Origin: CAYVWB01 sp964455395
GTDB taxonomy: Bacteria > Desulfobacterota > Desulfovibrionia > Desulfovibrionales > Desulfovibrionaceae
Direction of reading: 5' to 3'
Length of the DNA: 64,000 bases
NCBI GenBank assembly: GCA_964455395.1
Contig: CAYVWB010000009.1
Span: 1 to 64,000 of the forward strand
Positions 1 through 7,728 of this stretch are shown one piece after another. The position numbers and the translations under genes were made by a program. Each line of letters begins with the position of its first letter. Within the stretch, counting starts at the first letter, position 1. The notes beneath the pieces were generated by a model. The model did not search any database. It was not told where the DNA came from and was given only the letters and a program-made list of their open reading frames with translations.

Positions 1-124
1 GGTTGTACGCGCGCATCTCGTCAGCATCGAGGATCATCAGGTCGTTGGGGCAGATATACATGCAGGCGGTCTTTTCGCCGCCCTTACAGCCGTCGCACTT
101 TTGCGGATCGACATACGTAGGCAT
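1..124 (-). CDS. aprB: Adenylylsulfate reductase subunit beta (AprB), 5' part only
   Basis: This is the start of a gene that runs off the left edge of the window. The reverse strand from position 124 encodes 41 residues beginning MPTYVDPQKCDGCKGG and continuing through TACMYICPNDLMILD. This is the N-terminus of the iron-sulfur subunit of APS reductase, including its first ferredoxin-type cluster motif (CDGCKGGxxxxC, then CP). The AprAB enzyme reduces adenosine 5'-phosphosulfate to sulfite in the cytoplasm during sulfate respiration. A good ribosome-binding site (AGGAG, 6 bases before the ATG) fixes the start. aprA would be expected further left, outside the window. The family match is very distinctive, and this gene identifies the host as a sulfate reducer. 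Confidence 0.93.
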   Translation of the reverse strand, partial: MPTYVDPQKCDGCKGGEKTACMYICPNDLMILDADEMRAYN

Positions 125-292
125 ACCGTCTCCTGTGGAGTCGTTATAGGTGAGGCTCGGGTCGCGATCGTTCGGATCGTCACAAGCGGCGCCTTGTCGG
201 TCACGGGGAGTAGAGTAACCATATTCACCCGACTGTAAACTCTTTTCCCGGAACATTTGCCGCGGCGTCGGCGCAGGGGTAAGCTTTTCTTC
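125..292. promoter_or_regulatory. aprB upstream region
   Basis: This spacer lies between the divergent aprB and YaeQ-like genes. On the minus strand there is a TTTACA box near 231-236 followed 16 bases later by TACTCT, a weak sigma-70-like pair. A TATAAC sequence also occurs just before the aprB ribosome-binding site. A strongly expressed gene such as aprB should have its promoter here, but I cannot pick it with confidence. Confidence 0.3.
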
Positions 293-880
293 ATGAAATA
301 CAGCATCACTTTCACCATTGTCAGCCACGAGGACGCCGACGCCGGGGACGCAGCCCCGCGAAAGCTCGCACAGCGGGAAAAGCGCGTGCTGGTCTCCCAT
401 CCCTCGGAGGTTTCGTGGCATATCGCCTTGAAGATATTGGGTTTGATTCTCTACTGGGAGGACTCGCCCCAGGTAGAGCTGGACGTGGGCCATCGCCACA
501 AACCCGACCTCGCCGTGACCGAGACAGGCCCCGCAGGCGAACGCGTCCGACTCTGGATCGACTGCGGCAACATCGCCGTGCGCAAGATCCACCGCGTGGC
601 GGCGTGGTTGGACGCTGAAGCGCGCTTCATCATCCTGCGCCGCGACCGCCGCGACGCCGAAGCGCTGCTCGACGCCTTGGACGCCGCCTCCAAGCCCTTG
701 CGCAACCCCGTGACCGTGCGTTGGTTCGAGGAAGGCGTGGTGAACGCGCTGGCCGAGGCCTTGGACGCCAACAACACCCTGGAGGCTGCGCGCGGGCCCG
801 AAACCCTTGCACTGACCCTGCGCGGCCGCGGCGGCACCAGGGAACTCCACACCCGCATGGACTCCAGCCGCGTGGGGTGA
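293..880 (+). CDS. YaeQ-like protein (PD-(D/E)XK nuclease fold family)
   Basis: A 195-residue cytoplasmic protein, close to the usual YaeQ length of about 180. Similarity to YaeQ is seen in the spacing of HPSE near residue 38, a KPDLAV segment near 66, RLWIDCGN near 83 and a following basic RKIHR helix. These correspond to HPSE, PELWL, LWIELG and RRIKKA in E. coli YaeQ. YaeQ proteins have a restriction-endonuclease-like fold, but their substrate is unknown. An in-frame TTG start at 257 would add an Arg-rich extension. I prefer the ATG at 293, preceded by a weak AGGGG site. It stands alone, divergent from aprB. The call rests on motif resemblance only. Confidence 0.6.
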   Translation: MKYSITFTIVSHEDADAGDAAPRKLAQREKRVLVSHPSEVSWHIALKILGLILYWEDSPQVELDVGHRHKPDLAVTETGPAGERVRLWIDCGNIAVRKIHRVAAWLDAEARFIILRRDRRDAEALLDALDAASKPLRNPVTVRWFEEGVVNALAEALDANNTLEAARGPETLALTLRGRGGTRELHTRMDSSRVG

Positions 881-1010
881 TTGCCTTGCTCACGGGGATG
901 CTTATACGTCTGCCTCACGGCGCTTTTCAGCCGCGTCGCTTCCTGATAGGACCGGACCTCCCGGAACGCCCGCACCCCCGTGACACCCCATGCAATCGAG
1001 GAGCCTGCGC

Positions 1011-1376
1011 ATGATCGCCATCTACGATTTCGAAAAGACCGTTGAAGCCCATCACGAAGCATACTACGCTGAAATCAAAGGCGTCCGTTACGCCATCGAC
1101 ATGGAGCGCGCGCAAAACTATTTCGGCGCCGTGCTGGCGCGCCACAACACGTTCTCCGCCTATGAGACGCTCATCCGCGAAGACCCCGAGGCGTTCAAGG
1201 AAATGGAAGCCGCCGTCACCATGATCAGCTCCATGCCGCCCAACCCCCTCGATGACGTGGAGTACACGGAATACGCCATCCTCTATCTGAAGTTCCTCTT
1301 CAATATTTTCCAGCGCTACACCAAACGCTACATCTGCGACACGGTGCTCATGGGGGATGAGGACCACCACCACTGA
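1011..1376 (+). CDS. Small protein of unknown function ending in a His-rich tail
   Basis: A 121-residue soluble protein that I do not recognise. It is rich in aromatic residues and predicted helices (YYAEIKG, YAILYLKFLFNIF) and ends in DEDHHH, which could bind a metal. It has no signal peptide or clear transmembrane segment. The ATG at 1011 has a good GAGGAG site 8 bases upstream, so I use it rather than the ATG at 990, which would add MQSRSLR. It is monocistronic, followed by a hairpin that can terminate from either side and then by a convergent sulfur-transport operon. Its codon use matches its neighbours, so it is likely a real gene. Confidence 0.65.
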   Translation: MIAIYDFEKTVEAHHEAYYAEIKGVRYAIDMERAQNYFGAVLARHNTFSAYETLIREDPEAFKEMEAAVTMISSMPPNPLDDVEYTEYAILYLKFLFNIFQRYTKRYICDTVLMGDEDHHH

Positions 1377-1430
1377 CGCCGCGCCGCCTCCCCGTCGCGA
1401 CCACGCGCATGAAAAACGACCAAGCGCACG

Positions 1431-1465
1431 AAAAACCCCGGCGAGCCCACACGCCCGCCGGGGTT
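1431..1465 (-). terminator. Rho-independent terminator of the YeeE operon
   Basis: A perfect 10-bp stem (AACCCCGGCG at 1434-1443 pairing with 1456-1465) with a 12-base loop. Read on the minus strand it is followed by TTTTT. It sits 24 bases past the stop codon of the second YeeE gene, and it could also stop the convergent small-protein transcript. Confidence 0.75.
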
Positions 1466-1488
1466 CACGCATTGTTTACGGACGGCGC

Positions 1489-2046
1489 CTACAAACCGGC
1501 CCAGCGCAACCCCCCAAGCACTGCGCCCACCAGCGCCAGCGCCGCCAGCCAGCCCTGCAGCGGGGTGAAGCCCAAGGCCTCGTCCACCCGCATGGAAAGC
1601 GTCGGGCCCCAGGAATCCAGGCGGTTCTTCAAGGAGGGGTAGAGGATGATGAACAGCCACGCCCCCACCAGCAGGCCGGGCAGCACCCCGAGCAGCGCAT
1701 CCAGCCCGCCATGGCCCGCAGCCGCCGCGGCCGTGCCGGGGCAGTATCCGGAAAGCCCGAAGCCCGCGCCGAAGAGCAAGCCTCCCAGCACCAGAGCCCC
1801 CGCCGACCGCGTGACCGGGCTGTACCGTACAAGGCCCAGCCGCTGCAGGGGAAAGACGCCCAGAAGACCCACCGCCACGGCAGAAAGCATCACCTTCGCC
1901 ACGGTGAAGTCCTCCAGCAGCAATTGGTTGATGAGGACATCGTAGCGATTCACGCCGGCGCGATCCAACAAAAAGCCGAAGCAGAATCCGAACACCAACC
2001 CCAAGACGAGCTGCAGGGGCCGGAACGTGTGCAAAGCGTGGAACAT
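1489..2046 (-). CDS. YeeE/YedE family membrane protein (second half-transporter)
   Basis: A 185-residue inner-membrane protein with about five hydrophobic segments. It has the family signature near the middle, LLFGAGFGLSGYCPGT, in which the cysteine lies in a glycine-rich membrane loop. YeeE/YedE proteins (Sul_transp family) import thiosulfate or move sulfur compounds, using conserved loop cysteines. Many bacteria encode them as two half-size proteins, as here, with the other half directly upstream. The start at 2046 has a GAGGAG site 5 bases away, 17 bases after the stop of the upstream gene, so the two are co-transcribed. The neighbouring rhodanese gene supports a role in sulfane-sulfur handling. 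The exact substrate is not known. Confidence 0.85.
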   Translation of the reverse strand: MFHALHTFRPLQLVLGLVFGFCFGFLLDRAGVNRYDVLINQLLLEDFTVAKVMLSAVAVGLLGVFPLQRLGLVRYSPVTRSAGALVLGGLLFGAGFGLSGYCPGTAAAAAGHGGLDALLGVLPGLLVGAWLFIILYPSLKNRLDSWGPTLSMRVDEALGFTPLQGWLAALALVGAVLGGLRWAGL

Positions 2047-2063
2047 GTCAGCTCCTCGTAACA

Positions 2064-3199
2064 TCAAGCGTAGAGGAGGAACGCCGTGGCGATTCCCCCG
2101 ATGAAAAAACACGCCGCCGCCAGCCAGCTGCCGACCACCAGCTGCATGGTCCCGGTGATGCCGTTGCCGCTGGTGCATCCCCCGGCCATGCGCGCCCCGA
2201 ACGCCAGCAGCGCCCCTCCGAAGAAGCCCGTCCCCAGACGCGTCAGCCACGAGTCGCCGAATCGCGCTTGAAATACCTGCGGGAAAGCCTCGAACTCGAA
2301 CCGTCCGGCCATCATGGACGAAGTCACGGCCCCCACGACCACCCCGACCAGCAGCAACAGACCCCAGTTCACCTGCGGCGGGTTCTCGTCGTAATACTGA
2401 CGCGACGACTTCTGCGGACCGCGCGCGAGCCGCTCCAACAACCCCGCGGCCGTGGCGTAAGCCCCCGAAGCGCCCAGCCCCCCGCCGGAGAAGAGGAACG
2501 CCAGCCAACAGAGCACGCCGATGCCCGCGCCGCAGAGATACGGCGACCAACGCGCTGTCTCCAGCAATGTCGCGGCTTCCTGAACATCCGCCGCGGGGGC
2601 TTCTTGATCGGCGGGCTCTGTGGCTGCCTCGGCTGCGGGTTCGGCGGGGGCTTCGGCAGGAGCCTCGGTGGGGGCTTCTGTCTCGTCCGCAGGCGTCGCG
2701 GCTTCCTGAACATCCGCTGCGGGGGCTTCTTGAGCGGCGGGTTCGGTGGTGGCTTCGGCAGGAGCCTCGGTGGGGGCTTCTGTCTCGTCCGCAGGCGTCG
2801 CGGCTTCCTGAACATCCGCCGCGGGGGCTTCNNNNNNNNNNNNNNNNNNNNNNNNNNNNNNNNNNNNNNNNNNNNNNNNNNNNNNNNNNNNNNNNNNNNN
2901 NNNNNNNNNNNNNNNNNNNNNNNNNNNNNNNCGGCGGGCTCTGTGGCTGCCTCGGCTGCGGGTTCGGCGGGGGCTTCGGCAGGAGCCTCGGTGGGGGCTT
3001 CTGTCTCGTCCGCAGGCGTCGCGGCTTCCTGAACATCCGCCGCGGGGGCTTCTTGAGCTGCGGGTTCGGTGGTGGCTTCGGCAGGAGCCTCGGCGGGAGC
3101 TTCGGGAGCCGCGAATGAAGGCGACGCCACGTGCAGGAGGAGGCAGCCCAGCATCAGCAGCAGAGGGAGCAGCAGTCTGGTGTTGAGGAATCCGCGCAT
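2064..3199 (-). CDS. YeeE/YedE half-transporter with signal peptide and Ala/Pro/Glu repeat tract, interrupted by an assembly gap
   Basis: The N-terminus is a signal peptide (MRGFLNTRLLLPLLLMLGCL, then an Ala-x-Ala cleavage region). A periplasmic tract of acidic Ala/Pro/Thr/Glu repeats follows, then a YeeE/YedE membrane domain with at least four hydrophobic segments and the signature GARMAGGCTSGNG holding the conserved cysteine. The 100-N gap at 2832-2931 lies in the repeats. The reading frames on its two sides disagree only because the number of Ns is arbitrary. The start at 3199 directly follows the rhodanese gene (stop at 3200), so translation is probably coupled. The membrane domain should pair with the half-transporter downstream. 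The long acidic linker is not a normal part of this family and its purpose is unknown. Confidence 0.8.
2569..3110 (-). repeat. In-frame 102/126-bp tandem repeats coding an Ala/Pro/Glu linker
   Basis: Two related unit types alternate: type A of 34 codons (102 bp, ending ATTEPAAQ) and type B of 42 codons (126 bp, ending AATEPADQ). Both start EAPAADVQEAATPADE. On the plus strand the visible order is a partial unit (2569-2603), B (2604-2729), A (2730-2831), the N gap, B lacking its first five bases (2932-3052), and a shorter degenerate unit. All unit lengths are multiples of three, so copy-number change would keep the gene in frame. Confidence 0.92.
2832..2931. other. Assembly gap (exactly 100 N)
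   Basis: A run of exactly 100 Ns, the conventional placeholder for a gap of unknown size. It begins exactly at the end of a type A repeat unit and ends five bases into a type B unit, so it is a repeat-collapse gap in the repeat tract of the YeeE gene. Confidence 0.97.
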
Positions 3200-4582
3200 C
3201 TAGACGCCCTCCTCGATGGGGCAGCCCAACGCATGGCATGCGGCCATGGAGCCCAACGCGTCCTCCACATCCACGAAGCCAGCCCGCTTGAGCAGACTCG
3301 CCGCGATGATGGCCCGTTGACCCGAACCGCAGAAGGTGGTGACGGGCGTATCCCGGGGCAAGGTCTCGATGAGCTCGGGCACGTCGCCGAGGTAGATGTG
3401 CCGCGCGCCGGGAATGTGACCTTCCTCGAACTCCTCCGCCGAGCGGACATCCAGCAGGGTGAAGGCAGTTCCTTCCTGGATGCGTCGCACCAACTCGCCG
3501 GCGTGGACTGCGGGGATGGCGTCGTAGGGTTCGCCGGCGGTTTCCCAGGCGGTGAGTCCACCTTCCAGGTAGGCGACCACGTGGTCGTACCCGATACGCA
3601 ACAGATGGCGTACGGCTTTTTACACTTGCTCGTGGGATTCCGCCACCAGCCCGATGGGCGCATCATATTGCAGGAAGTACCCCGCGTAGACGGGAATCAT
3701 GTCCAGGGGGATGGCGTAGCACCCGGGAATGAAGGCGCCGGCGAAGGCCTCCGGGCTGCGCAGGTCCAGCACCTGCATGCCGCCGCTCATGCGGCGTTTG
3801 AACTCGCTGGCGCCCACTGGACGGGGGCGCTGGATTTCCTGCAGGGAGGGCGCGTCGCCGCGCTGATTGTAGCCTTCCATCTTCCGGAAGTAGGGCGGCA
3901 AGGGGTGACTCTCGCCGAGTTTGCGCTGGATGAAGGCGTCCCGGGAGGGAATTTGCAGCGCCGCGTTGTGGACACGCTCATGACCGAGGGTGGAGAAGTC
4001 CCGCGGCGCCATGCCCTTGCCGCAGACGGAGCCGGCGCCGTGAGCGGGGTAGAGCAGGGTCTGGTCGCCCAAGGGCAGGAGCTTCCCGAAGATGGAGTCG
4101 TAGAGCAGGCCGGCGGTTTCTTCGCGGCGGTCGGGGAAGAAGTCCGTGCGGCCCACATCGCCCACGAAGAGCACATCCCCGGTAAAGACGCCCAGGGGCG
4201 TGTCGCCGGAGCCGCGGTCGCGCAGCACCAGGGAGATGGAGTCGAAGGTGTGTCCCGGCGTCTCCAGCACGCTGAGCTCCAGATCGCCCACTCGGAAGGT
4301 TTCGCCCTCGCGCGCGACGTTGCCGTACTCGAACGGGGTGGAGGGGCCGTGGAGGATGGCGGCGCCAGTGCGTCTGGCGAGCTCCTGGGAGCCGATGACG
4401 TAGTCCTCGTTGCGGTGGGTCTCGAAGATGTGGGTGATGGCGCAGCCGTGCGCGGCGGCGATATCCAGATAGACATCGCAGTCGCGGCGGGGGTCCACCA
4501 CCACGGCTTCCCCCTTGTGTCCGATGATATAGGATATGTGCGCCAGCCCCGGCGACTTCACGCTTTCGATGAACATGCTCAT
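3200..4582 (-). pseudogene. MBL-fold / double rhodanese sulfur protein split by an in-frame TAA
   Basis: The full frame is 460 codons long. It encodes an N-terminal metallo-beta-lactamase-like domain (about residues 1-240; FTGDVLFVGDVGRTDF and YPAHGAGS are typical), a first rhodanese domain without a catalytic cysteine, and a C-terminal rhodanese with the active loop TFCGSGQR. Such proteins act on glutathione persulfide or other sulfane sulfur. A TAA at 3620-3622, within the first rhodanese domain, ends the frame after 320 residues. Coding continues in the same frame immediately after it, so this is a single nonsense codon and not an indel. A TTG at 3601 could restart the second part. Sequencing error, a recent mutation or readthrough are all possible. 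It leads the operon with the two YeeE halves. Confidence 0.8.
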
Positions 4583-4653
4583 GGTGTCTCCCCTGTGGGC
4601 GCTTTCGCCCTGCAGCTCTTTGGCAAGGTGGAAAAGGGATGCTATCGGGTCCG

Positions 4654-4682
4654 ATTTTGGCGCCCCGGCGGCGGCAGGTCAA
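4654..4682 (-). promoter_or_regulatory. Sigma-70-type promoter of the rhodanese/YeeE operon
   Basis: Minus-strand TTGACC (4682-4677) and CAAAAT (4659-4654) are separated by 17 bases. This would start transcription about 65 bases before the rhodanese gene's ATG. Confidence 0.5.
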
Positions 4683-4876
4683 GACGGGTCGTCCAAAATA
4701 ACTGTCTCCACGAGCGGGAAACCAGTGAACAGGCGCGTCAACGCGTTCGTGTGCGAAGCGATGTCAGCCTGCAGGGAGCGGCCTGGTGGGGTGGGGCGCG
4801 TCCGGAACGAAAGCGTTGCGCCTCCCGCAAATGGACGCCGGACGCGCTGTGTGGAGTGGGCGGAGGGGGGCGGCAA

Positions 4877-4915
4877 GGCGCGACGCCGTCCCCCGCACGA
4901 GGTCGGCGTCGCGCC
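4877..4915 (-). terminator. Hairpin downstream of the solute-binding protein gene
   Basis: A perfect 11-bp stem (GGCGCGACGCC at 4877-4887 with 4905-4915) begins 16 bases past the stop codon of the binding-protein gene. No T-run follows on the minus strand, so termination may be inefficient or factor-dependent. Confidence 0.5.
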
Positions 4916-4930
4916 TGAAAGCTGGAATGA

Positions 4931-5710
4931 TTAGCGGGTGAGACCGTATTCTTGCAGAATGGCGTCCAGGGTCCCGTCCGCTTCGATGGCTGCAAGGCCC
5001 TCGTTGAAACGCGTGCGGAAGGTCTCGGCGTCAGGGTGTTGCCTGGAGATCATCACGGCGAGCTCGTTTTCCTGCATCGGAGTGGCGGCCACGGCGAACT
5101 TGTCCTTCTCCTCGGGGAAAAGGCGCTCGATGATGGCCCAGCCCACCAGTTCGTTGTCCGGGAAGATGGCGATGCGGCCGGCGGCGAGCTTCTTGAACCC
5201 GGTTTCGCTGTCGGAGGCGTAGTCCACCTCCACGCCTGCTTCCTTGAACATGGGCTCATAGAAGTACCCGGTGGCGCCGCCCACGGCCATGCCCTGGAGG
5301 TCCTGGAGCGCGCCGGTGTATTCGAACTCGGGCGTGTAGTCCTTGTGATAGAAGAAGACGTTGCGGGAAAAAGCGATGGCGGGGGAGAAATAGGCGAAAG
5401 CCTTGCGTTCGTCATTGGGCATGTAGGGGAAGATGGCGAGGGCTTGGCCCTGCTGAATCATCTTTTCGCCACGCACCCAGGGGTAGAACTCATAGGTGGG
5501 TTCGTACCCGGCGGCCTGGAGCGCAGCCGTGACGATTCTCGCCGTGGGGCCGTATTCTTTCAGGTTTTTGCCCACGAAGGGTTCCCATTCCCCAGCGAGA
5601 ATGGTGACGGGCTCCGCGCGGGCTGGCGCCGGAACGTTCACGACAGCCAGGACGAACAGTCCGAGCAGGACGATGGCGGAACAGTTGAGCGACATTCGGG
5701 GAGCGCGCAT
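4931..5710 (-). CDS. Periplasmic solute-binding protein, family 3-like
   Basis: A 259-residue exported protein with a clear signal peptide (about residues 1-30, ending PARA). The mature part has the two-lobed fold of family 3 amino-acid-type binding proteins: ILAGEWEPFVG at the start, a YFSPAIAFSRNVFF strand in the middle, and a C-terminal FNEGLAAIEADGTLDAILQEYGL helix region, here quoted in part. No ABC permease or ATPase gene is adjacent. Such stand-alone proteins often act as sensors or serve transporters encoded elsewhere. The ATG at 5710 is chosen because it has GGAG 7 bases upstream and starts the signal peptide. A longer frame from 5758 has no good site. The ligand is not predictable. 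Confidence 0.8.
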   Translation of the reverse strand: MRAPRMSLNCSAIVLLGLFVLAVVNVPAPARAEPVTILAGEWEPFVGKNLKEYGPTARIVTAALQAAGYEPTYEFYPWVRGEKMIQQGQALAIFPYMPNDERKAFAYFSPAIAFSRNVFFYHKDYTPEFEYTGALQDLQGMAVGGATGYFYEPMFKEAGVEVDYASDSETGFKKLAAGRIAIFPDNELVGWAIIERLFPEEKDKFAVAATPMQENELAVMISRQHPDAETFRTRFNEGLAAIEADGTLDAILQEYGLTR

Positions 5711-5967
5711 GAGGAGTCTCCAGGGTAAAGGATAATTTGATATCGTCGAAACGGACAAGGCATGCGATACGGTATGTCACAAATATGAGAAAAGATGGTA
5801 CAGGCCGGCGGGCAGGGTTGGCGCCGACGCCATGACAATACCGTTACAAGACGATCATGAACCGCCGTGCGCTCCGACCACGACCTCGTTTGACTTGCCT
5901 GGGGGGACGGGCTACATCCACAGAAATCCCCGCCCGAAAACGCCTCAGCCTCGTTTCTGGAAACCCC

Positions 5968-7608
5968 ATGGCGCTGCCCCAGCTTTCCACTGTCAAAAGT
6001 CGGTTCCGCGTATTCTTGCTGATGGTGCTTGGCGCGCCCATGGTGTTCGGCGCCTTGGCTTTCACGTTCTATTTGCGGGACTGGTTCATCCAGGACGCCA
6101 AGAACCGCCTTGACGAGACGCTGTTCCATCAGTCCACCCTGGCGCAGGAGTGGCTGGAGGATTACGCGCACAACGCCGCGGCCTTCGCCGCCATGGACCC
6201 CGTGCGCCGCCGCGACAAGGCCGACATGGAAGCCCTCTTCAAGGCGTTCATCGAGGCGCAACCGGAGCTCTTCGCCATCGTCTACGTGAACCCGGAGGGC
6301 GTCTCCGAGGTGGCGCCCGGCGCCGTGCCGGGGCTGAATCTTGCGGACAGAGCGTATTTCCAGGCGGCGCTGGAAGGCGAACCGTACATCACGCAGGTGC
6401 TCATCAGTCGGTATACAGGCGATCCCGTCGTGATATTCAGTCATCCCGTCGTCACGCCCGAGGGCGAATTCGGCGGCGCCGTCACCATCCCCGTCAAGCT
6501 GGAAGCCATCCACACTGTCGTCCAAGGGCTGCGCAGCGACGGCGGCGGCGTCTTTCTGGTCGCCGATGACGGCATGATCCTCACGCCGACCCCCGGGTGT
6601 GGCGGCGAAGGCCTCCCCGCCATGGCCACCATGCCTCCCCACGAGTTGACACGGCTGCGGGCCGCCATCAAGCAGGGGGAGTCCTTCCGGAGCCTGTCCG
6701 GCTGCGAGGTGCTGGCGGAAGCGACCCGACTTTCGAACGTGGACTGGACGATGGTGGCGCAGACCCCCGTGCGCCGCGTGCTGGCGGGAGCCGCCTTGCA
6801 GGCGCTGGTCTTTTGCGGCGCGCTGGTGGCGGCGGTGCTCATTGTAGGGCCCTTGGCCTGGCGGCGTCTTTCCATCACCGTGCTGCAGCCGCTGCAGCGG
6901 CTTTCGCAATATGCGGACTCGGTGAACGCCGGCGAGCGGCCTGCAGCGTGTCCACTGACGACGAAAGACATCCCACGAGAGATCAACTCCCTCTTCGAGG
7001 CCTTTTGCGCCATGATCGCTCGGCTGGACGACCACGCGGACAAGCTGCGCAAGCTCGCCATCACCGACCAGCTCACGGGCTTGCCCAACCGCGTTCGTCT
7101 GGAGAATGAGGGTTCGCGCATCATCGAAGTGTGTCGGCGCTCCGGCCAGCCCTGCGCCGTGATCATGCTCGATCTCGACCGCTTCAAACAGATCAATGAC
7201 CGCTACGGCCACGCCGTGGGCGACAAGGCCTTGCGTGGCGTCGCTCGGGTCTTGCGGCGTGTTTGCCGCGAATCCGACCTCCCCGCGCGCTACGGCGGCG
7301 AGGAGTTCTGCATCATCGCAGCCAACGCGGACAGCCGGCAAGCCATGCGTCTTTCGGAGCGCATTCGCCTGGCCATCGAAGCGGAGCTCATCCCCGTGGA
7401 CGGCGTCGGGCCCGACGGCGCATCCATCAAGGAACCGCTCAAACTGACCGCCAGCCTGGGCGTCTCCCAGTGCGCGGCGCACCCCATCTACGGCGCCACT
7501 CCTCTGGATGACGCCATCATCAAGGCGGACAAGGCGCTCTACGCCGCCAAGGACGCCGGCCGCAACCGCACGCACGCCTGGAGCGCCATGACGCCCCCCG
7601 CGTCCTGA
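5968..7608 (+). CDS. Membrane diguanylate cyclase with periplasmic sensor domain
   Basis: A 546-residue protein that makes cyclic di-GMP. A transmembrane helix near residues 13-33 is followed by a periplasmic sensor region of Cache type to about residue 270, a second transmembrane stretch (ALVFCGALVAAVLIVGPLAW, residues about 275-295), a HAMP-like linker and a C-terminal GGDEF domain. The active-site loop is GGEEF at about 442-446. An RxxD inhibitory site (RESD) lies five residues before it, so product feedback is likely. The sensor holds two cysteines (CGGEGLP and SGCEVL). The start at 5968 is preferred over an upstream ATG at 5857 that would add a basic, unconserved-looking stretch. It is divergent from the binding-protein gene, which may supply its ligand, but that is inference. 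Confidence 0.9.
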   Translation: MALPQLSTVKSRFRVFLLMVLGAPMVFGALAFTFYLRDWFIQDAKNRLDETLFHQSTLAQEWLEDYAHNAAAFAAMDPVRRRDKADMEALFKAFIEAQPELFAIVYVNPEGVSEVAPGAVPGLNLADRAYFQAALEGEPYITQVLISRYTGDPVVIFSHPVVTPEGEFGGAVTIPVKLEAIHTVVQGLRSDGGGVFLVADDGMILTPTPGCGGEGLPAMATMPPHELTRLRAAIKQGESFRSLSGCEVLAEATRLSNVDWTMVAQTPVRRVLAGAALQALVFCGALVAAVLIVGPLAWRRLSITVLQPLQRLSQYADSVNAGERPAACPLTTKDIPREINSLFEAFCAMIARLDDHADKLRKLAITDQLTGLPNRVRLENEGSRIIEVCRRSGQPCAVIMLDLDRFKQINDRYGHAVGDKALRGVARVLRRVCRESDLPARYGGEEFCIIAANADSRQAMRLSERIRLAIEAELIPVDGVGPDGASIKEPLKLTASLGVSQCAAHPIYGATPLDDAIIKADKALYAAKDAGRNRTHAWSAMTPPAS

Positions 7609-7698
7609 CGCTCCCATCCCCGGCCGTCCCGTGTCTCTCCGCATCGTCACGGGTTCAAGCCATCACGGCCGGCGCCCTTTTGTCCCCGCGTCGTCCCC

Positions 7699-7728
7699 CG
7701 GAGGAGAATCATGCGGAGGAGAATCATG
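7699..7728 (+). repeat. 15-bp tandem duplication of a ribosome-binding site plus start codon
   Basis: CGGAGGAGAATCATG occurs twice in direct succession (7699-7713 and 7714-7728). It gives two in-frame start codons, each with its own GGAGGAG site 4 bases away. The copies are identical, so the duplication is probably recent. Confidence 0.95.

Larger units (their letters stand above)
4583..4930. other. Gene-free spacer between the rhodanese operon and a binding-protein gene
   Basis: These 348 bases carry no convincing coding sequence on either strand. They hold the promoter of the rhodanese/YeeE operon (4654-4682) and the hairpin downstream of the solute-binding protein gene (4877-4915). Nothing else was recognised. 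Confidence 0.7.

Noticed and set aside
2569..3110. Repeats resembling a CRISPR array
   Set aside because: Units of 102/126 bp are in frame, code for an Ala/Pro/Glu tract and have no unique spacers.
3601..3625. Two separate genes for the MBL and rhodanese parts
   Set aside because: Both parts are in the same frame, separated by a single stop codon, and the similarity runs through it; no proper ribosome-binding site precedes the second part.
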